The notes below the pieces were generated by a model. That model was not told the origin of the DNA, searched no databases, and saw only the letters and a list, made by a program, of their open reading frames with translations. The translations under genes and the position numbers were made by a program. From NCBI GenBank assembly GCA_003228395.1, contig QIDJ01000177.1, forward strand, positions 1 to 7,547: 7,547 nt of DNA. The letters run 5' to 3'. Shown in pieces: positions 4,833 through 7,547 of the stretch; the stretch's first letter is position 1; every line of letters begins with the position of its first letter. Source of the DNA: Flammeovirgaceae bacterium (GTDB lineage: Bacteria; Bacteroidota; Bacteroidia; Cytophagales; Cyclobacteriaceae).

Positions 4833-6004
4833 TACGGACAATTCGTCGTAGCCATCGCTTTAAGCGCTTGCGGATTGTCAACGATGTCAAAGAAGCTATC
4901 GAAATAGTTAATAATATTTTCTTTTTCTTTTGGTCGTAAATACGGAAACGTATTTACCACACGATACATTTTTTCTTTACTGCTTTTAAACACTTCAAGC
5001 GCACCATCAAATTCATCGTTTTTGCAACAGGGCCCCAGGTAATAGCGTTCTCTTACCGTATTGATTGGAAGACTTTTAGGAGGAACCGCATATTTGGCGT
5101 TTATCATTCCCGCATAGTCAAAATCATAGGGAACCGGACTGTACGTTTCATTTTTCATAAATATTTTTACATTATGAAAACTATTGGATCCCCAATCAGT
5201 ATTGCCAATCATACACTGGAACAACGCAAGAATATTAATATTAAATAAAGAAGCTTCGCCGGGATTCATATAAAAAATCTGCATCAGTTCAGCCATCTTT
5301 ATGTCTTCTGATTCAAGCTCTTTCGTGTCTGTTCTTTTCTTAAGCATCTTATCACTTTCGATAAGAAAAGCAAAATGAACTTCATCCGGTTCCATTCCTT
5401 TGCTGTCTTTTAATGTGAGTTCAAGCATCCTGACCCGGTAACTCATATCGGTAAGTACATTATACATTTTATAGATCAGGTATTCATTCAGCAGATAATT
5501 TTGATACGCTTTGCCGTTGCCGCAGGTGTTAACCACCTTGAGTGCATGCAGCTTATTGAACCACTTCCATTTAAAGTCTGTTTTATGAAAATCAATTTTA
5601 AACGGAGGCGTATCACAAATCTGAACCCGGGTATTTCCGCGTATTTTTATACGTATTTTCTTTACTACACTAATGCTGTCATTGATTTTCATCCTGAAAA
5701 CCGCTTTTTGATACTCCGGGTTTTCCTTATCGAAATAAAGTCGTCCAATGTTGGTTTCGATGGATACTTTGAGCAGGTCAGAGGAAGTGAACAATCTATT
5801 TACGGGTGGAAGATCATCGACGTTCAGCTTTATCCCGTTTTCTGAATTAAAAACCCCTTCTTCAACTTTTGACTGGGAGTATGCCGGCGATGTAACAAAA
5901 TCTGCTGGCGAAAGACCAATTAAAAAAGTCAACGTCAACAAGAGCCTGGTAAGCTTTTTCAAGGTTATCTTATCAATTAAGCCATTCGTAAACGTATATA
6001 TCAT
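4829..6004 (-). CDS. Secreted protein resembling CotH-type kinases
   Basis: 391 codons from the ATG at 6004, the only reasonable start. The N-terminus is an unusually long signal region: KITLKKLTRLLLTLTFLIGL, with likely cleavage near AYSQS (residue 43). The chain has landmarks expected of the CotH kinase fold: a beta-rich start, then KIRIKIRGNTR with RGNTR at residues 122-126 (CotH proteins carry RGN-S/T here), then FKIDF and LHALKVVN, a long helical region (165-260), MIGNTDWGSN at 265-274 with Asp270 and Asn274/Asn278 placed like the catalytic Asp and Asn, and PYDFDYAG at 292-299 with Asp294/Asp296 placed like the metal-binding Asp. CotH enzymes phosphorylate spore-coat proteins in Bacillus; targets in Bacteroidota are unknown. 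This assignment rests on motif order alone, so an uncharacterised related family is possible. It is a single gene, convergent with its neighbour. Confidence 0.55.
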   Translation of the reverse strand: MIYTFTNGLIDKITLKKLTRLLLTLTFLIGLSPADFVTSPAYSQSKVEEGVFNSENGIKLNVDDLPPVNRLFTSSDLLKVSIETNIGRLYFDKENPEYQKAVFRMKINDSISVVKKIRIKIRGNTRVQICDTPPFKIDFHKTDFKWKWFNKLHALKVVNTCGNGKAYQNYLLNEYLIYKMYNVLTDMSYRVRMLELTLKDSKGMEPDEVHFAFLIESDKMLKKRTDTKELESEDIKMAELMQIFYMNPGEASLFNINILALFQCMIGNTDWGSNSFHNVKIFMKNETYSPVPYDFDYAGMINAKYAVPPKSLPINTVRERYYLGPCCKNDEFDGALEVFKSSKEKMYRVVNTFPYLRPKEKENIINYFDSFFDIVDNPQALKAMATTNCPY

Positions 6005-6235
6005 AAGCGATAATCAATCAGGGGTGATTTAAATAAATACGATATTTAAGACAAAAGGGTTAAGAAATTGAACTTTTTTAACAAAATGACCCATAAAAAC
6101 GAAAAAGGCAATCTATTCGAAACAGCAAACGATATTTTACAGGTGTCGGAATGCTGAATATACGCTAATTCAGATGATGTATATAAATTTCAATTTCCTT
6201 ATCATTGGCGTGTCATGATAATACGATTATAAAAT

Positions 6236-6243
6236 TATATTTG
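6236..6243 (+). promoter_or_regulatory. Candidate promoter of the nested tRNA-Thr locus
   Basis: TATATTTG matches TAnnTTTG exactly and ends 26 bases before the outer tRNA-Thr begins at 6269. No clear TTG is found at the -33 distance. One transcript from here would contain both the outer halves and the inner tRNA. Confidence 0.5.
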
Positions 6244-6302
6244 CAGAAAGATAAGAAGTAAATACTAAGCCTCCTTAGCTCAGTTGGTAGAGCAACGCAT
6301 TC

Positions 6303-6412
<110 letters not shown>

Positions 6413-6450
6413 TAATGCGTAGGCCATCGGTTCGAGTCCGATGGGAGGCT

Positions 6451-6480
6451 CGATGAAACAGAGCAAAGCTCGCTTCATCG
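6451..6480. repeat. Hairpin directly after the outer tRNA-Thr
   Basis: CGATGAA (6451-6457) pairs with TTCATCG (6474-6480). Inside, after a mismatch, one further pair and a bulge, GAGC (6461-6464) pairs with GCTC (6468-6471) around AAA. It begins on the first base after the tRNA discriminator and has no T-run, so it is more like the hairpin repeats after tRNA-Pro than a terminator. Confidence 0.55.
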
Positions 6481-6567
6481 CGCCGCAGTAGTACAGTATA
6501 GCGAAATTGTGACACCATGTAGCGAATTTATTCTGCTACATGGTAAACTTATATCTACTGCAGTGCG
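6481..6567. other. Nested long stem-loop structure of unknown role
   Basis: A perfect 10-bp stem ACCATGTAGC/GCTACATGGT (6514-6523 with 6535-6544) has an 11-base loop. It sits inside a second stem GCAGTAG/CTACTGC (6485-6491 with 6555-6561), itself flanked by CGC (6481-6483) and GCG (6565-6567). The motif GCGAA recurs near 6501 and 6522, and GCGAAA at 6565. No open frame of note crosses it and it matches no RNA family known to me. It may be a structured RNA, a large palindromic repeat, or processing/termination structure for the tRNA transcript. Confidence 0.45.
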
Positions 6568-6652
6568 AAATCTCAGTATTGGTTTTAGTCCCGAAAAAAC
6601 ATGGATCGTAATAATCCGGTAAATTAAAACTGACAAGACAAATCAATTAAAC

Positions 6653-7201
6653 GTGTATTTCATAATATCCTTAGCGATTTCGCTGCAGATGTTCATTGCT
6701 ATGATATTCATTTCCGGTTCAGGATCTGTTTCAGGCTTGCTGACTTCTGATTCTAACCATGCCGTTTATATTGCTGTGGTGGAAATAAAGCATATACCCC
6801 CAGCTACACGTGCAGAAATAGTCATAAAAGTATTTACCAACGACCTGGAAGATGCGTTGTATAATGCTTTCAACACACACGCAAAACTTCAAAGTGAAGA
6901 TAACTGCACGGCGCATGGATTGTTGTTTGAAAAATATTTTTCCTCACATTTCAGTTGTGCCATCAACGAGCAGGAAAGAAAAATCCGCTTCACGAGCTGT
7001 GAGAAAAACGAGGACAGCCTCTGGCTCCGGTTTGACATCACCTGTCCGGAAAAATGGAAGAACCTGAATATTTCCGCAGATTTTCTGATGGAGTTGTTTC
7101 CAACCCAGTCAAACGTGATCAGTGTATTTCACGGGAATGAAAAGAACTATTTCCGTCTTACCAATTCGGCAAAATCGCGGTTGATCAGGTTTGCTGATTA
7201 A
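6653..7201 (+). CDS. DUF6702-family protein
   Basis: 182 codons from a GTG at 6653; the only upstream stop in frame is at 6620 and no ATG lies between, while a later ATG at 6689 would shorten the leader. The N-terminal 30 residues are hydrophobic (IISLAISLQMFIAMIFISGS) but lack the usual lysine or arginine, so the signal peptide and start are uncertain. The mature part fits DUF6702: HAVYIAVVEIKH near 36-47 (the family starts with H-x-x-x-x-S/A-x-x-E/N), EIVIKVFTNDLEDAL near 55-69, a middle segment FEKYFSSHFSC near 92-102, and a terminal SADFLMELFPTQSNVISVFH, matching the family's leucine-rich helix followed by Q-x-N. Function of the family is unknown; it is secreted and common in Bacteroidota. 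It overlaps its convergent neighbour by 17 bases. Confidence 0.7.
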   Translation: MYFIISLAISLQMFIAMIFISGSGSVSGLLTSDSNHAVYIAVVEIKHIPPATRAEIVIKVFTNDLEDALYNAFNTHAKLQSEDNCTAHGLLFEKYFSSHFSCAINEQERKIRFTSCEKNEDSLWLRFDITCPEKWKNLNISADFLMELFPTQSNVISVFHGNEKNYFRLTNSAKSRLIRFAD

Positions 7202-7547
7202 AAAGGTCCAGCAGTGACCGGGTGACCACGCTGACTCCTGTTTCTATAGAAAGGGCCGGTTCGGGATAATAAAAAGGGGAATGCAGCCCGGGTAAAAATC
7301 CGGATTGTATTCTTTCGTCCGGTACGGTGCCAAGCCAGAACAGTACGGTTGGAACATTTTCTTCGGTTTGGCCGTACATCGAAAAATCCTCGCCTACCAT
7401 CTGGGGTTCGGCATCGATTACATTTTCTTTTCCAATGGCAGTCCGGGCCGACTGAACCAGCTTGTCCACCAGCTCCGGATTATTATAATTCGCAGGGGTG
7501 AATTCAAGTGGAATGGAAACCTCAGGCAATTTACCTTCAGGCAACCC
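7185..7547 (-). CDS. M20-family amidohydrolase (IAA-amino-acid/hippurate hydrolase type), C-terminal part
   Basis: The frame is open from the right edge to a TGA at 7185, giving 120 residues; the start lies beyond the window. The sequence matches the end of M20D metallo-amidohydrolases, which cleave N-acyl amino acids or related amides with two metal ions. Visible landmarks are the NNPELVDKL helix following the dimerisation domain, the PQMVGEDFSMYG motif (family pattern GxEDFSxY), VPTVLFWLGT, and LHSPFYYP, whose His is a metal ligand in the family. The final helix GVSVVTRSLLDLFNQQT is also typical. In some members an N-terminal signal peptide sends the enzyme to the periplasm; that part is not visible. 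Its 3' end overlaps the DUF6702 gene by 17 bases with no terminator between them. Confidence 0.88.
   Translation of the reverse strand, partial: GLPEGKLPEVSIPLEFTPANYNNPELVDKLVQSARTAIGKENVIDAEPQMVGEDFSMYGQTEENVPTVLFWLGTVPDERIQSGFLPGLHSPFYYPEPALSIETGVSVVTRSLLDLFNQQT

Noticed and set aside
6086..6157. 23-codon open frame on the plus strand (starting MTHKNEKG)
   Set aside because: Too short, no ribosome binding site, no recognisable family, and it lies in the upstream region of the tRNA-Thr promoter; chance is likely.

Overview
The window looks like a chromosomal piece of a Bacteroidota genome, most like the Cytophagales/Chitinophagales side, though that rank is a guess. Supporting signs are promoter -7 boxes of the TAnnTTTG type (2210-2217, 3019-3026, 6236-6243, and 1465-1472 on the minus strand), a near absence of Shine-Dalgarno sequences, many small secreted beta-barrel proteins, a lipoprotein with acidic residues straight after its cysteine, and families common in that phylum (DUF4136, DUF6702, PorT-like barrels, IPT/kelch lipoproteins).

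Layout. 1-1235 (minus): 5' part of an IPT/TIG plus kelch-like lipoprotein, running off the left edge. 1532-2083 (minus): PorT-like outer-membrane barrel. 2210-2720: a palindrome-rich island around a tRNA-Pro(CGG), holding a tRNA-Pro-like 5' fragment, two architecturally related hairpins after the tRNA, and two copies of a 23-bp repeat. 2691-2867 (minus): a small AbrB/SpoVT-type DNA-binding protein whose last codons are replaced by one of these repeats; a perfect 36-bp AT-only-but-for-its-ends palindrome lies next to its start. 3065-4400 (plus): a DUF4136 lipoprotein and a beta-barrel protein in one promoter-to-terminator unit. 4455-4832 (plus): a small secreted barrel-like protein. 4829-6004 (minus): a secreted protein resembling CotH-type kinases. 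6236-6567: the second RNA island, in which a complete tRNA-Thr(CGT) sits inside the anticodon loop of another tRNA-Thr(CGT), followed by two large stem-loops. 6653-7201 (plus): a DUF6702 protein. 7185-7547 (minus): the C-terminal end of an M20-family amidohydrolase, running off the right edge.

The protein genes mostly concern the cell envelope and are ordinary. The unusual part is the behaviour of short palindromic repeats around RNA genes and in a coding end: one sits in frame in the abrB-like gene with a 3-bp target repeat, one interrupts a tRNA-Pro-like fragment, and one with arms GCCCGCC/GGTGGGC brackets a whole tRNA placed inside another tRNA. Together they suggest an active family of small palindromic elements, comparable in habit to the Rickettsia palindromic elements. 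The nested tRNA-Thr is the single most striking object here.
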